From the NCBI RefSeq assembly GCF_017573505.1, contig NZ_JAGEOJ010000010.1:310001-374000 (forward strand): 64,000 bases of DNA, in the 5' to 3' direction. This stretch comes from Actinomadura barringtoniae (GTDB taxonomy: Bacteria; Actinomycetota; Actinomycetes; Streptosporangiales; Streptosporangiaceae). The notes under the pieces are model-generated. The model was given only the letters and a program-made list of their open reading frames with translations. It was not told the origin of the DNA and did no database searches. Of this stretch, positions 18,872 through 26,808 are shown in pieces. Each line of letters starts with the position of its first letter. Within the stretch, counting starts at the first letter, position 1. Made by a program: the position numbers and the translations under genes.

Positions 18872-20316
18872 CGGCTGATCCACTTCACTTCGTAGGGACC
18901 GAGGTCGACCGGCCTGCCCTCGATCTGGGACCGCGCGGGGCCGGGCGTGGTGTTGACGACGACCATCTGGCGCGGCTGGGCGAGCACCCGGACGGCCTGG
19001 TTGGAGGACGGGACGCCGACGAGCCTGGTGCCGGGCGGGAACCACTTGTCGAAGTTCTGCACCATGGCGAGCGTCGGGGTCGCGGCGTTGCCGTTCGCGC
19101 TGCCGAACCACAGGCACCCGGCGCAGTCCGCGCCGAACGAGGTCTGCGGGCTCCAGTAGAAGGCGCTGGCCGCGCCGCCGCGGACGAACTCCATCATCGC
19201 CGCCGTGAGCACCGCGCCGCGGCGTTCGTCGGTCCAGTCGGACGGGACCGGCTCCACGTACCACTCGGCCCACCAGACCGGCAGATCCGAGTCGAGGCCG
19301 CGCAGCCACCGGGTCACGTCGGAGAACTTAGTGAGCGCCTGGAACTCGTTCAGCCTCACCTCGCGCTGGGACGGCATCGCGTGCCCGTCGACCGCGAGGA
19401 AATCGGCGCCCTTCTTGTGCTGATCCCAGTATTTGATCGCATTGAGATCGCGTTGGTCCATGCTTCCCCAGGTGCCCTGGAGCTCGCTGGGAGGGGCGTT
19501 CTGTGATCCCGGCGCGTTACTGTTCACGACCATGTAGGGGCCGCCGACCTTGATGTTCTTGTTGACCTTTTTCAGGGCGGTATAGACCTTGTTGTAGAGG
19601 GTCGTGTAGCCCTCTTGGTCCCAGCGGTTCGCGCCCTGATTCCAGAAGCCCTTGAACTCGTTCCAGACGGCGTAGTACTTCACGTCGGGATAGCGCTTGG
19701 CGACCGCGGCCGAGAGTGCGGCGAAGTCGTCGAAATGCTGGGAGTTCACGGCGACCTCGAGCTTGCCCCAGTCGGTGGTGCCCGCCGCGCCGCCCTTCAT
19801 CCAGTCGGGCGCGCAGCACAGCGTGACGACCGGGGTGCCCTTGGTCTGGCGGATGGTCTGCATGCGCCGGTCGAGCGAGTTCCAGTTGAACTGCCCGGGG
19901 CGCGGCTCGGGGTTGTCGACGCCCCAGCCCATGATCGGCGTGACCTGTGGCGTCGGCTGGGCGGTCAGGTCCCGCAGCGCCTGCGCGGGGCCCTGCTGGC
20001 CGTCCACGCTGACCTGCGTGTGCGTGATGCCCCAGGAGGGCCAGTTCTTGCCGACGCCGGGCGCGACCTCGGTCACCGGCGCCGACGGGTCGATCTTGCC
20101 GCCGCCGAACGGGCGCCAGCCGGTGAGCGCGAGGGCCAGCGTCAGCACGAGGAGGCACGCGATCGCCGCCGCCAGGGCGATGAGGGCGAGCCGCTGCCTG
20201 GGACGCCCATGACGCCCGTGACGGTTGCGGAACAGCGCTGTGGCACCTGCGCTCGCCCGCGGTCGGACGTCCAAGGGTGCCTCCTGTGAAAGGGGCGGCC
20301 GGGTGTATCCGGGCAT
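18868..20316 (-). CDS. Membrane-anchored GH39-like glycoside hydrolase
   Basis: 482 residues. A basic cytosolic N-terminus, one TM helix (about 43-66) and an extracellular catalytic domain give a type II membrane anchor. The (beta/alpha)8 clan A features are a predicted acid/base Glu220 after Asn219 (YYAVWNEFKGFW) and a nucleophile Glu351 (VWWAEWYVE). The layout recalls GH39 and PslG-like enzymes that trim exopolysaccharide during export. It heads the operon with the P450 (4-base overlap) and a CelD-like gene. Direct repeats lie 48-87 bases upstream. The substrate is probably the polymer of this locus; that is inference. Confidence 0.85.
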   Translation of the reverse strand: MPGYTRPPLSQEAPLDVRPRASAGATALFRNRHGRHGRPRQRLALIALAAAIACLLVLTLALALTGWRPFGGGKIDPSAPVTEVAPGVGKNWPSWGITHTQVSVDGQQGPAQALRDLTAQPTPQVTPIMGWGVDNPEPRPGQFNWNSLDRRMQTIRQTKGTPVVTLCCAPDWMKGGAAGTTDWGKLEVAVNSQHFDDFAALSAAVAKRYPDVKYYAVWNEFKGFWNQGANRWDQEGYTTLYNKVYTALKKVNKNIKVGGPYMVVNSNAPGSQNAPPSELQGTWGSMDQRDLNAIKYWDQHKKGADFLAVDGHAMPSQREVRLNEFQALTKFSDVTRWLRGLDSDLPVWWAEWYVEPVPSDWTDERRGAVLTAAMMEFVRGGAASAFYWSPQTSFGADCAGCLWFGSANGNAATPTLAMVQNFDKWFPPGTRLVGVPSSNQAVRVLAQPRQMVVVNTTPGPARSQIEGRPVDLGPYEVKWISR

Positions 20317-20363
20317 AACCGTTTAGAGCCCGGAAAGCGGCCGGGAGTTCGTCCGGCGCGCGG

Positions 20364-20403
20364 GCTTTCCGTTGCACCTGCCCGCAGCTTTCCGTGACAC
20401 CTG
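20364..20403. promoter_or_regulatory. 17-base imperfect direct repeats upstream of the GH operon
   Basis: GCTTTCCGTTGCACCTG (20364-20380) and GCTTTCCGTGACACCTG (20387-20403) differ at three positions and start 23 bases apart. A reversed CGGAAAGC lies at about 20333-20340, closer to the glycosidase ATG. The spacing of about two helical turns suggests a regulator site for the operon. Regulator unknown. Confidence 0.45.
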
Positions 20404-20513
20404 ACTTACCGTCCGGGCTTCGGCGGGACAACCCGCGCGCGAGTGAGGATCTCTCGCGGGGTGTGGCCGGAACGGGACACGACTCATGGATATTCAGCGG
20501 CCCGCGGTCGCGC

Positions 20514-20568
20514 CGAATGATCGCGCCGCGAATGATCGCCTGCCGAATGGGCGCCCGCCGAATGATCG
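20514..20568. repeat. Four-copy array of 15-base units
   Basis: CGAATGATCG occurs at 20514, 20529 and 20559, and a variant CGAATGGGCG at 20544, so units start exactly 15 bases apart with variable 5-base spacers. It lies in non-coding sequence. A 15-base period suits either a decayed coding repeat of five residues or clustered protein sites; it is far too short for a CRISPR array. Confidence 0.7.
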
Positions 20569-20801
20569 GCTGGCGACCGCACGGGCGGCACGACTCTGTG
20601 TCGGGGGGTCGCACCGATGTGCCGTCCGTGCGGTCACGTCCTTCTCGCCCTGGCGGTGACACTCACACCACCGCAGGGGTCTCTCCTCACGTGGCACTCC
20701 TGTGTCACCTGAGCGCCATAGGTACCTTGCGCCACGAGGGAGTCCCGGCCCGGTCCGCCCCCGTCTGCGGACCGGGCCGTACGGCCTCCCGGTGCCCGGC
20801 A

Positions 20802-21020
20802 TCAGTTCGCCTCGCGATCCTTTCGGGTCTGGTCGAGGAGCAGCTCGCGCAGCGCCGTGGAGTCGTCCGCGGCCACCGTCATCGCATATCCCGCCTGTAG
20901 TTGGGCGTCGGTGAGGTCGCCGCTGCGCGTCGCATACCAGCGCCCCGCGTCGCTCCGCCAGACCAGCCACCCGGGGAACTCGCTCTGGAGGGCCGCCTTC
21001 AGATCCTCGAAGTCGCCCAT
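20802..21020 (-). CDS. Small soluble protein divergent from gntR
   Basis: 72 residues from the ATG at 21020, which has AAAGGACGG seven bases upstream; an in-frame ATG at 21062 has none. The sequence (GDFEDLKAALQSEFPGWLVWRSDAGRWYATR, in parts) is typical of small proteins found beside GntR regulators in streptomycetes and integrative elements. It has no membrane helix, no cysteine and no known motif. It is divergent from the GntR gene and its upstream region carries a HutC-type operator, so it is a likely target of that regulator. Function unknown. Confidence 0.75.
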   Translation of the reverse strand: MGDFEDLKAALQSEFPGWLVWRSDAGRWYATRSGDLTDAQLQAGYAMTVAADDSTALRELLLDQTRKDREAN

Positions 21021-21052
21021 CCAGGCCGTCCTTTCCCCGAGCCGCCTGTTTC

Positions 21053-21060
21053 GTATACAC
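21053..21060. promoter_or_regulatory. HutC-type GntR operator GTATACAC
   Basis: GTATACAC fits the published HutC-subfamily GntR consensus GT-N-TA-N-AC on both strands. It sits in the AT-rich island between the small gene (ATG 21020) and gntR (ATG 21171), whose product carries a HutC-type effector domain. A TATAAG -10 candidate for gntR is at 21075-21080 and a second inverted repeat GTCCG-TAAG-CGGAC at 21093-21106. Autoregulation is inferred from position and family. Confidence 0.55.
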
Positions 21061-21170
21061 AAGTCTTACTCGGTTATAAGTGGTGTCAAGCTGTCCGTAA
21101 GCGGACCGTCCCCCTGCGGATAGCGACGGAGGGCATGGGCCGGTCCGTACGGGCCGGAGGAGGGGAGGCG

Positions 21171-21941
21171 ATGCCGGTGGCGGACCGCCCGGCCTACCTG
21201 CGTATTGCCGGCACCCTTCGTGAACAGATCAGGGACGGCACCTATCCGCCCGGCTCCCGGCTTCCCACCATGGCGGAGCTGTGCGCGGCCCACGGCGTCT
21301 CGGAGATCGTCGTACGGCAGGCCGTCAACCTGCTGCGCGGCGAGGGCCTCATCGAGACCCGGCGCGGCGGCGGCACGGTCGTGAAGATCACCCCACCGGC
21401 CCGTCGCGTCGCGATGGACCGCTACCGTGCGGTGACGCGTCCGATGGCCGTGCCGGCGACCACGTTCACCCGTGACCAGCGCATCAACTGGAACCAGTAC
21501 CGCCTGGACCGGGAGTTCACCCGCGCCGAGGCCGACGCCGACCTGGCCGCACTGTTCGAACTCCCGGCGGGCACGGAGCTGCTGCGCCGCCGGTTCGTCT
21601 TCTACGCCCGCGGCGAGCCCCAGCAGATCTCGGTCAACTACCTGCCGTGGAGCCTGGTCGGCGACACGCCGGTGGCCGATCCCGGCCGCGAGCCCTGGCC
21701 CGGCGGCACGCTCGCCCAGCTCGAGTTCCTCGGCTACCCGCCCACCCGCGTGGAGGAGTCCGTGCGCGCCCGCATGCCCTCCCCGGAGGAGGCCGAGACG
21801 CTCCGGATGAGCCCCGGCGTCCCCGTCCTCGCCATCACCCGCCGCATGCTCGCCGGCCCGCGCGTCCTGGAGGTCTGCCGCGACATCGTGATCCCCGCCG
21901 ACCGCGTCATCCTCGACTACGCGATCGACCTCGAGGACTGA
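21171..21941 (+). CDS. GntR/HutC family transcriptional regulator
   Basis: 256 residues from the ATG at 21171, preceded by a strong GGAGGAGGGGAGG site; upstream in-frame codons are non-coding in character. The N-terminal winged helix (about 5-75) has PAYLRIAGTLREQIRDGTYP, GSRLPTMAELCAAHGVS and VVRQAVNLLRGEGLIE, the GntR signature. The rest (about 90-256) is a UTRA-type effector domain (LPAGTELLRRRFVFYARGEP, GVPVLAITRRM), placing it in the HutC subfamily, like KorSA and similar regulators of integrative plasmids. The ligand is unknown. It lies between the two halves of the glycan cluster. Confidence 0.92.
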   Translation: MPVADRPAYLRIAGTLREQIRDGTYPPGSRLPTMAELCAAHGVSEIVVRQAVNLLRGEGLIETRRGGGTVVKITPPARRVAMDRYRAVTRPMAVPATTFTRDQRINWNQYRLDREFTRAEADADLAALFELPAGTELLRRRFVFYARGEPQQISVNYLPWSLVGDTPVADPGREPWPGGTLAQLEFLGYPPTRVEESVRARMPSPEEAETLRMSPGVPVLAITRRMLAGPRVLEVCRDIVIPADRVILDYAIDLED

Positions 21942-21983
21942 CCGTGACAGAGGACTGACCGTCACAGAGGACTGACCGTGACA
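21933..21983 (+). repeat. Three tandem 17-base repeats at the gntR stop
   Basis: GAGGACTGACCGTGACA occurs at 21933-21949, 21950-21966 (one mismatch) and 21967-21983. The first copy contains the gntR stop codon. Each unit contains a TGA, so slippage here would not extend the protein far. No function is evident. Confidence 0.8.
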
Positions 21984-22144
21984 TGAGACGCCCCACGGGC
22001 GTGAGGGGGCTGACGAGGTAGGACGCCCAGGTCGCGGGCCCGGTTGTCGCGCGCGTCCTGTCGTGGCCAGCACTGGGCCGGACGGGTCTCACGCTCGTCT
22101 CATCTGGTGAGTTCGCCCGATGACCCTCGCCGAGGAGCAGCAGC

Positions 22145-22912
22145 ATGACCCGACGTCCGTACGCACGCAACGCATCAGCGATCGCCCTGTCCGCTGCCCT
22201 GGCGCTGACCATGGCGGCCTGCAACGACAACGACAAGACGAAGACCTCGGCGCGGAGTTCGGCCCCGAGCGCCCCGGCGACGCCCGCCGCGACCACCTCC
22301 GCCGCGTCCTCGCCCGCCAATGACAAGACCGCGGACCAGATCCTTCAGGAGGCCCGTGCGGCACTGCGCGCCGAGCGTTCACTCAAGATCTCCGGCGGCA
22401 TGGTCCAGGGCAAGGAGACGATCCTGGTCGACCTGACCATGGACGGGACCAACGCGCAGGGCAACCTCACCGTGCCCATCAAGGGCAAGCAGGTCAGCAT
22501 GGACATCATCAAGATCGACCAGAAGGTCTACGTCAAGAGCACCGACATCTGGAAGACGGTCGCTCCCAGCATGGCCGCGCGGTTCGGCGACCGGTGGGTG
22601 CTCAGCCAGGACTCGCTGAAGCAGAGCTTCGCCGACTTCTTCACGGCGCAGGGCTGGGCGGACAACGTCCTGAAGCCGGACGGCACGGTCACGCGGGAGG
22701 CCGACTCGCAGGTCGACGGGCGCCGGGCCTACGTGCTGGACGACGGCACCGGCGGCAAGCTGCTCATCGCCGCCGACGGCAAGCCGCTGCCGCTGCGCCT
22801 CACCGGCGGCGGCGAGAAGTCCTCCGGTGACATGACCTTCACCTACGACGTGCCGGTGAACGTGCAGCCGCCCGCGAACCCGATCGTCCCCCCGGCCTCC
22901 GCGGGCACCTGA
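22145..22912 (+). CDS. LppX/LprAFG-like lipoprotein
   Basis: 255 residues. Signal peptide with lipobox MAAC, lipid-modified cysteine near residue 26, followed by a Ser/Ala/Thr/Pro-rich linker (about 30-60). The mature domain (about 60-250; ILQEARAALRAERSLKISGG, MDGTNAQGNLTVPIKGKQV, DQKVYVKSTDIWKTV) has the strand pattern of the LppX/LprG fold, which binds lipids or glycolipids in a hydrophobic pocket and helps move them across the cell envelope. It sits between the two halves of the surface-glycan cluster, which fits a role in handling lipid-linked glycan, but that is inference. Confidence 0.85.
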   Translation: MTRRPYARNASAIALSAALALTMAACNDNDKTKTSARSSAPSAPATPAATTSAASSPANDKTADQILQEARAALRAERSLKISGGMVQGKETILVDLTMDGTNAQGNLTVPIKGKQVSMDIIKIDQKVYVKSTDIWKTVAPSMAARFGDRWVLSQDSLKQSFADFFTAQGWADNVLKPDGTVTREADSQVDGRRAYVLDDGTGGKLLIAADGKPLPLRLTGGGEKSSGDMTFTYDVPVNVQPPANPIVPPASAGT

Positions 22913-22922
22913 CCCCGGCCCG

Positions 22923-23273
22923 TCAGTGCTCGTAGAGCCAGTCTTCCTCGTCCTCGTCCCTGCGGGGGAGGCGGATGTCGGTGCGGGTCACGCCAGCGGG
23001 CGGGGGTGGCGGCGGAGGTGGCGGGGGCGGCTGCCTGCGCTTGTGCACGCGGGCCAGCGCCGCCACCAGCGCGCTGAGGACGACGACGACCGTCAGGCCG
23101 GTGCCGGGGGACCAGGCGCCGGCCATCAGCATGATCTGGGCCGTGCCCGCGACCACCACGATGGCCGCGGCGACGGCGACGACCAGGCGGCCGACCGGGT
23201 CCAGGCCGCGCATGAGGCTCCAGAACGCCGCGCCCGGGACGGCGAACAGCAGCAGCGCCAGCACGATCGTCAC
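22923..23273 (-). CDS. Small membrane protein with poly-proline tail
   Basis: 116 residues from the GTG at 23273, which overlaps the stop of the upstream gene (GTGA). Three hydrophobic stretches (about residues 2-18, 26-46 and 53-73) are likely TM helices, followed by a basic RVHKRRQ, a run of eleven prolines and an acidic C-terminus (DEDEEDWLYEH). The Pro/acidic tail should be cytosolic and may contact another protein. It is the last gene of glycan block A. No family recognised. Confidence 0.8.
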   Translation of the reverse strand: MTIVLALLLFAVPGAAFWSLMRGLDPVGRLVVAVAAAIVVVAGTAQIMLMAGAWSPGTGLTVVVVLSALVAALARVHKRRQPPPPPPPPPPPAGVTRTDIRLPRRDEDEEDWLYEH

Positions 23274-25480
23274 GAGATCACCACGAATCGTTCGAGGATC
23301 ACCGCGACCACGCTGACCAGGAGCGGGATCGCCAGGACGGTGAGCGGTCTCAGCCGGCGCAGGTCGTTCGGCGGCAGGCGCAGGCGGCGCAGCTCGCGGG
23401 CCAGCAGCACGCCGAGCAGGACCGGCAGGTAGATGAGCCCGGCGGGCGTCCACGGCGAGTTGCGCAGGCCGAGACCGGCCTTGGGCGGCACCTGGGCGAC
23501 CGGTTCCGAGGGCGGGTTCTTCAGCCGGTAGACGGCCGCGTCGCGGTCGGCGAACACCACCTTGATCTGCGGGTTCGCCGCCAGCGCCGCGCGCATCTTC
23601 GTCGCGAAGTCGGGGGCGAGACCGCCGGACAGCACCTGGTAGTCCTCATGGCTGCGGGTGGTCACGAAGAAGCCGCCCGGCCCCTGCTCCTTGAGCCGCT
23701 GGACGATCTGCGAGGTGTCGGCCGGGTTGCCGCGGTTGGCGATCACGGGCGTGTAGGTGAACCGCTCCCAGCTGCGGTACGACCAGGGCATCACGGGCGT
23801 GCCGCCGACCAGGTCGGGGTTCTCGGCGCTGAGCCACACCACCCCGATCGCGCCCTTGTAGTCGTCGAGCATCACGTCGAACGCGCGCACGTCGCTCTTG
23901 CGCACCTGCTCGAACTTCTCGTTGCCGTACCGCACGGTCAGGAACCCGCCGGTGAGCAGCAGCGCGAAGACCGCGGCGGCCGCCACGGCGGGCACGTGCC
24001 GCCGCGAGCCGGTGCGCAGCCTGCCCAGCCACAGCCGCACCTTCGGATCCCGCACGCGCGGCGCGTCGAACGGCGCCGGGAAGAACAGGTAGGCGATCAG
24101 CAGGCAGGCCGCGGGCAGCATGAAGAAGTAGATCCGCAGCGCCAGCTCGCCGCCGTAGTTCTGGAGCCCGAACGAGGAGAACGGCACCACGACCAGCACC
24201 AGCGCGACCCGGTCGTCGATGCCGCGCGAGCGGCGCCGCAGCAGCCCGGCGAAGGCGAGGCCCATCACCGCGACCGCGATGACGATCCGCAGCTCCTGCA
24301 CGGTCGCCGTGGAGTTCGCGGTGTTGCCGATCCGGCCGCCGGTGCTCTGCGAGACGTTGGCGAAGACGTTCCCCAGGCCGCCGAACAGCTCGCCCTTACG
24401 GCTGGACCAGTAGCCGACGGTCATGAAGCTGATCCACGCCGCGTACACCACGCCCGCGATGAACGGCAGCCCGCGCAGGCTGCACCGCCGCACGATCACC
24501 AGGCCCGCCGCCGACGCGGTCATCAGGAACGGGGTGAGCTGGTGCGCGGCCGTGCCGACCAGGATCAGCGCGAACAGCAGGATCAGCAGGATCGACTGGT
24601 CGCGCACGCTGACCTTGGGCGCGGGCAGCTCGCCGGGGTCCTTGGGCCCGAACAGCCAGTTGTAGACCCCCCAGAACGGGCCCTTGCGCTGCTCGCGCGT
24701 CTCGGCGGTGCGGCGGCGCCCGGCGCGCTGCGTCGTCTCGTCGTGATACCGGAACCAGTTGACCAGGATCGCGACGAAGAACATGTAGAGCAGGTAGGCG
24801 AACGCCTGCGGCGACAGGTAGTCCTGCCCGACCCAGTTGGCGGCGATGAACAGCCACGCCGCGAACCACTTGGCCCGCCACGTGCAGCGCAGCACCCGCA
24901 GGATCAGGACGTAGGGGATCAGGTAGAGCAGGTTGGTGACGGCCGGCGCCCAGCGCAGCAGCGGCTCGATGTTGTTCTGGCCGATCGCCTTCATGACGAA
25001 CGCGATGAACGCGAAGAACCCCGGCGTGGAGAACCGCGCGTCCAGGTCCCAGCTCACGGTGTGGTTGCGGGTGATGTACTCGATGAAGCCCGCGGTCTGC
25101 CACGCCGTCGGGAACCGAGCGTACGGCTCCAGCGCCAGCGTCACCGCGTGCAGCGCGAGGACCATCAGGACGATCTGGAGCGTCAGCAGCAGCCGGTTCG
25201 GGCGCTGCAGCGCCAGCGTGGCCATGAACGTGAGGACCATCAGCCCGGCGCCGAGCAGCGTCGCGATCGGCAGCACGCCGATCAGGCCGTAGCCGTTCAT
25301 CGCGTCGAGGTCGACGCTCCGCAGCGGGATCCAGAACAGCAGCACGCCCAGGGTCAGCGTCGCGTAGAGCGCGATGAGGACCCGTCGCGGGGTCGGTGGC
25401 GCCGGCGGCCTGGCGGCCTCGGCGTCCCCTCCTTGGACGGCGCTCCTCCTGGGTTCGGGGGCCTGACGTACCGTCACCAT
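23270..25480 (-). CDS. Large multi-TM protein, glycosyltransferase/polymerase-like
   Basis: 736 residues from the ATG at 25480. About a dozen hydrophobic helices are spread over residues 30-520, followed by a soluble extracytoplasmic domain (about 540-665; YGNEKFEQVRKSDVRAFDVM to VVFADRDAAVYRL) and a C-terminal hydrophobic hairpin. This is the layout of integral membrane C-type glycosyltransferases or of Wzy-like polymerases, but I see no clear DxD or arm motif to decide. It overlaps the flippase gene by one base and the small membrane gene by four. In context it is the best candidate for polymerising or extending the glycan on the outer face of the membrane. Confidence 0.8.
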   Translation of the reverse strand: MVTVRQAPEPRRSAVQGGDAEAARPPAPPTPRRVLIALYATLTLGVLLFWIPLRSVDLDAMNGYGLIGVLPIATLLGAGLMVLTFMATLALQRPNRLLLTLQIVLMVLALHAVTLALEPYARFPTAWQTAGFIEYITRNHTVSWDLDARFSTPGFFAFIAFVMKAIGQNNIEPLLRWAPAVTNLLYLIPYVLILRVLRCTWRAKWFAAWLFIAANWVGQDYLSPQAFAYLLYMFFVAILVNWFRYHDETTQRAGRRRTAETREQRKGPFWGVYNWLFGPKDPGELPAPKVSVRDQSILLILLFALILVGTAAHQLTPFLMTASAAGLVIVRRCSLRGLPFIAGVVYAAWISFMTVGYWSSRKGELFGGLGNVFANVSQSTGGRIGNTANSTATVQELRIVIAVAVMGLAFAGLLRRRSRGIDDRVALVLVVVPFSSFGLQNYGGELALRIYFFMLPAACLLIAYLFFPAPFDAPRVRDPKVRLWLGRLRTGSRRHVPAVAAAAVFALLLTGGFLTVRYGNEKFEQVRKSDVRAFDVMLDDYKGAIGVVWLSAENPDLVGGTPVMPWSYRSWERFTYTPVIANRGNPADTSQIVQRLKEQGPGGFFVTTRSHEDYQVLSGGLAPDFATKMRAALAANPQIKVVFADRDAAVYRLKNPPSEPVAQVPPKAGLGLRNSPWTPAGLIYLPVLLGVLLARELRRLRLPPNDLRRLRPLTVLAIPLLVSVVAVILERFVVIS

Positions 25481-26808
25481 CAAGAGATAACCCGCCCCTC
25501 GGTGGTGAGGGAAGGCTTCGCCCGGGTCGCGCGCAGCAGACCGGGCATGATGGCCGCGGCCACCACCACGTTCACGCCCACGATGATCAGTCCGATGGTG
25601 GCCAGGTGGTCGCCGTCGAACAGCGCCAGGATCAGGCCGAGGACGCTGAGGAAGCGGATCGCCTGGATGATCGCGATGAGGCGGGTGCGGTTCTCCACGC
25701 GCAGCACGCCGATGTAGAGCTCGATGAACGCCTTGGGCAGCACGGCCAGCGCCAGGATCTGCAGCAGCGGCGCGCCGACCGAGGAGTAGTCGTGGCCGAA
25801 GAACTCCAGCGCGAACGGCGCGGCCACGATCGTGACGACCACGATCGGCGTCATCAGCATCAGCGTGCGCTTCAGCGCCTGCCGGGTGGACTCGGCGAGC
25901 CTGGCCTTGTCGAACGAGCCCTCGACGGTGAGCGACATCGACAGCGTGAGCGCGAGCAGGTCGAGCATCATGCCGAGCGCCCAGGCCATCTGGAAGTAGG
26001 CGTTGGTGGTCTCGTCCAGGTGCGCGGCGACGACGACCGGGACCAGGCTGATGGAGGCGTACTGGAACGCGCCGCCGATGTAGGCGCCGCCCACGTACCG
26101 CGCGATCTCGCGGTGGGTCGGCCGGGGACCGCGCCCGGCGTTCTCCCGGCTGTGCTGCGGGATCATCTTGCGGAAGATGAAGTAGCTGACCGGCAGCAGC
26201 GCGACCAGCACCGGGATGAACCACGACAGCGTCACGCCGTCGCTGGGGAACGAGGCCGCCAGCGCGACCAGCAGGACCAGCTTGGCCGCGCCGAAGATCG
26301 TGTTGACCACCGGAACCCAGCCCGCGTGGCGGAGCCCGGTGAACACGCCCTCCTGCTGGTTCCACAGGTTCCAGGCGACCGCCATGACCAGGAACCAGAT
26401 CGCCGACCGCCAGTTGTGCAGGTGCTGGAACGAGGGGCCCCAGATGTGCAGCGTCAGCAGGAAAACCGTCGCCAGCGCCGCCGCGGCGGCCGCGCCGGTC
26501 CCGTAGCAGACCAGCACCAGCGAACGGGTGTTGCGCGCGGTCTGCGGGATGAAGCGGATCAGCAGGAAGTTGAGCATCGTGACGCTGCCGACGAACATGA
26601 TCGCCTGGATCACGGCCCAGTTGCGGCCGACGTCGTCGGGTGCGTAGAACTTGGCGCCGAGCGCCCAGTAGGCGAGGCCGAGCAGCCCGGTCAGGCCGCC
26701 GTTGGCGACCAGCGCGTAGGCGTTGCGGAAGAGCGGGTTCGACAGTTCGCGGCGCAGCCAGCCCGGTGCCTCGGGCGGCTGCGGCGCCAGGACCTGGCCA
26801 TCAGACAC
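25480..26808 (-). CDS. Oligosaccharide flippase (MATE/MVF superfamily)
   Basis: 442 residues with about twelve to fourteen hydrophobic helices and short loops, as in Wzx-type flippases. Typical segments are AYALVANGGLTGLLGLAYW at TM1, GVFTGLRHAGWVPVVNTIFG, and FFGHDYSSVGAPLLQILALA in the C-terminal half. It should flip lipid-linked oligosaccharide from the cytosolic to the outer leaflet. Its start overlaps the deacetylase stop by eight bases, and its stop shares a base with the next ATG (TGATG). This gene makes a flippase-dependent assembly route the most likely one for the locus. Confidence 0.9.
   Translation of the reverse strand: MSDGQVLAPQPPEAPGWLRRELSNPLFRNAYALVANGGLTGLLGLAYWALGAKFYAPDDVGRNWAVIQAIMFVGSVTMLNFLLIRFIPQTARNTRSLVLVCYGTGAAAAAALATVFLLTLHIWGPSFQHLHNWRSAIWFLVMAVAWNLWNQQEGVFTGLRHAGWVPVVNTIFGAAKLVLLVALAASFPSDGVTLSWFIPVLVALLPVSYFIFRKMIPQHSRENAGRGPRPTHREIARYVGGAYIGGAFQYASISLVPVVVAAHLDETTNAYFQMAWALGMMLDLLALTLSMSLTVEGSFDKARLAESTRQALKRTLMLMTPIVVVTIVAAPFALEFFGHDYSSVGAPLLQILALAVLPKAFIELYIGVLRVENRTRLIAIIQAIRFLSVLGLILALFDGDHLATIGLIIVGVNVVVAAAIMPGLLRATRAKPSLTTEGRVIS

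Larger units (their letters stand above)
20317..20801. other. 485-base intergenic region
   Basis: Between the glycosidase start and the small DUF gene there is no convincing reading frame; open frames here have non-coding composition. It holds an inverted GCTTTCCG copy near 20331, the direct repeats at 20364-20403, and a four-copy 15-base array at 20514-20568. It must carry the promoter for the GH-P450-GNAT operon. I could not identify clear -35/-10 elements. Confidence 0.5.

Noticed and set aside
20514-20568. CRISPR-like array
   Set aside because: Units are only 10 conserved plus 5 variable bases; no 25- to 40-base repeats with unique spacers and no cas genes.
20494-21060. Possible minus-strand gene with RSFGG/RSFAA repeats in the intergenic region
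   Set aside because: The repeats come from the 15-base array at 20514-20568 read in one frame. Composition outside the array is non-coding and the frame runs over the real small gene at 20802-21020 in another phase.
23648-25717. Plus-strand open frame of 689 codons opposite the large multi-TM gene
   Set aside because: Gln/Arg/His-rich translation with no domain, opposite a gene with a clear membrane-protein pattern and overlapping neighbours.
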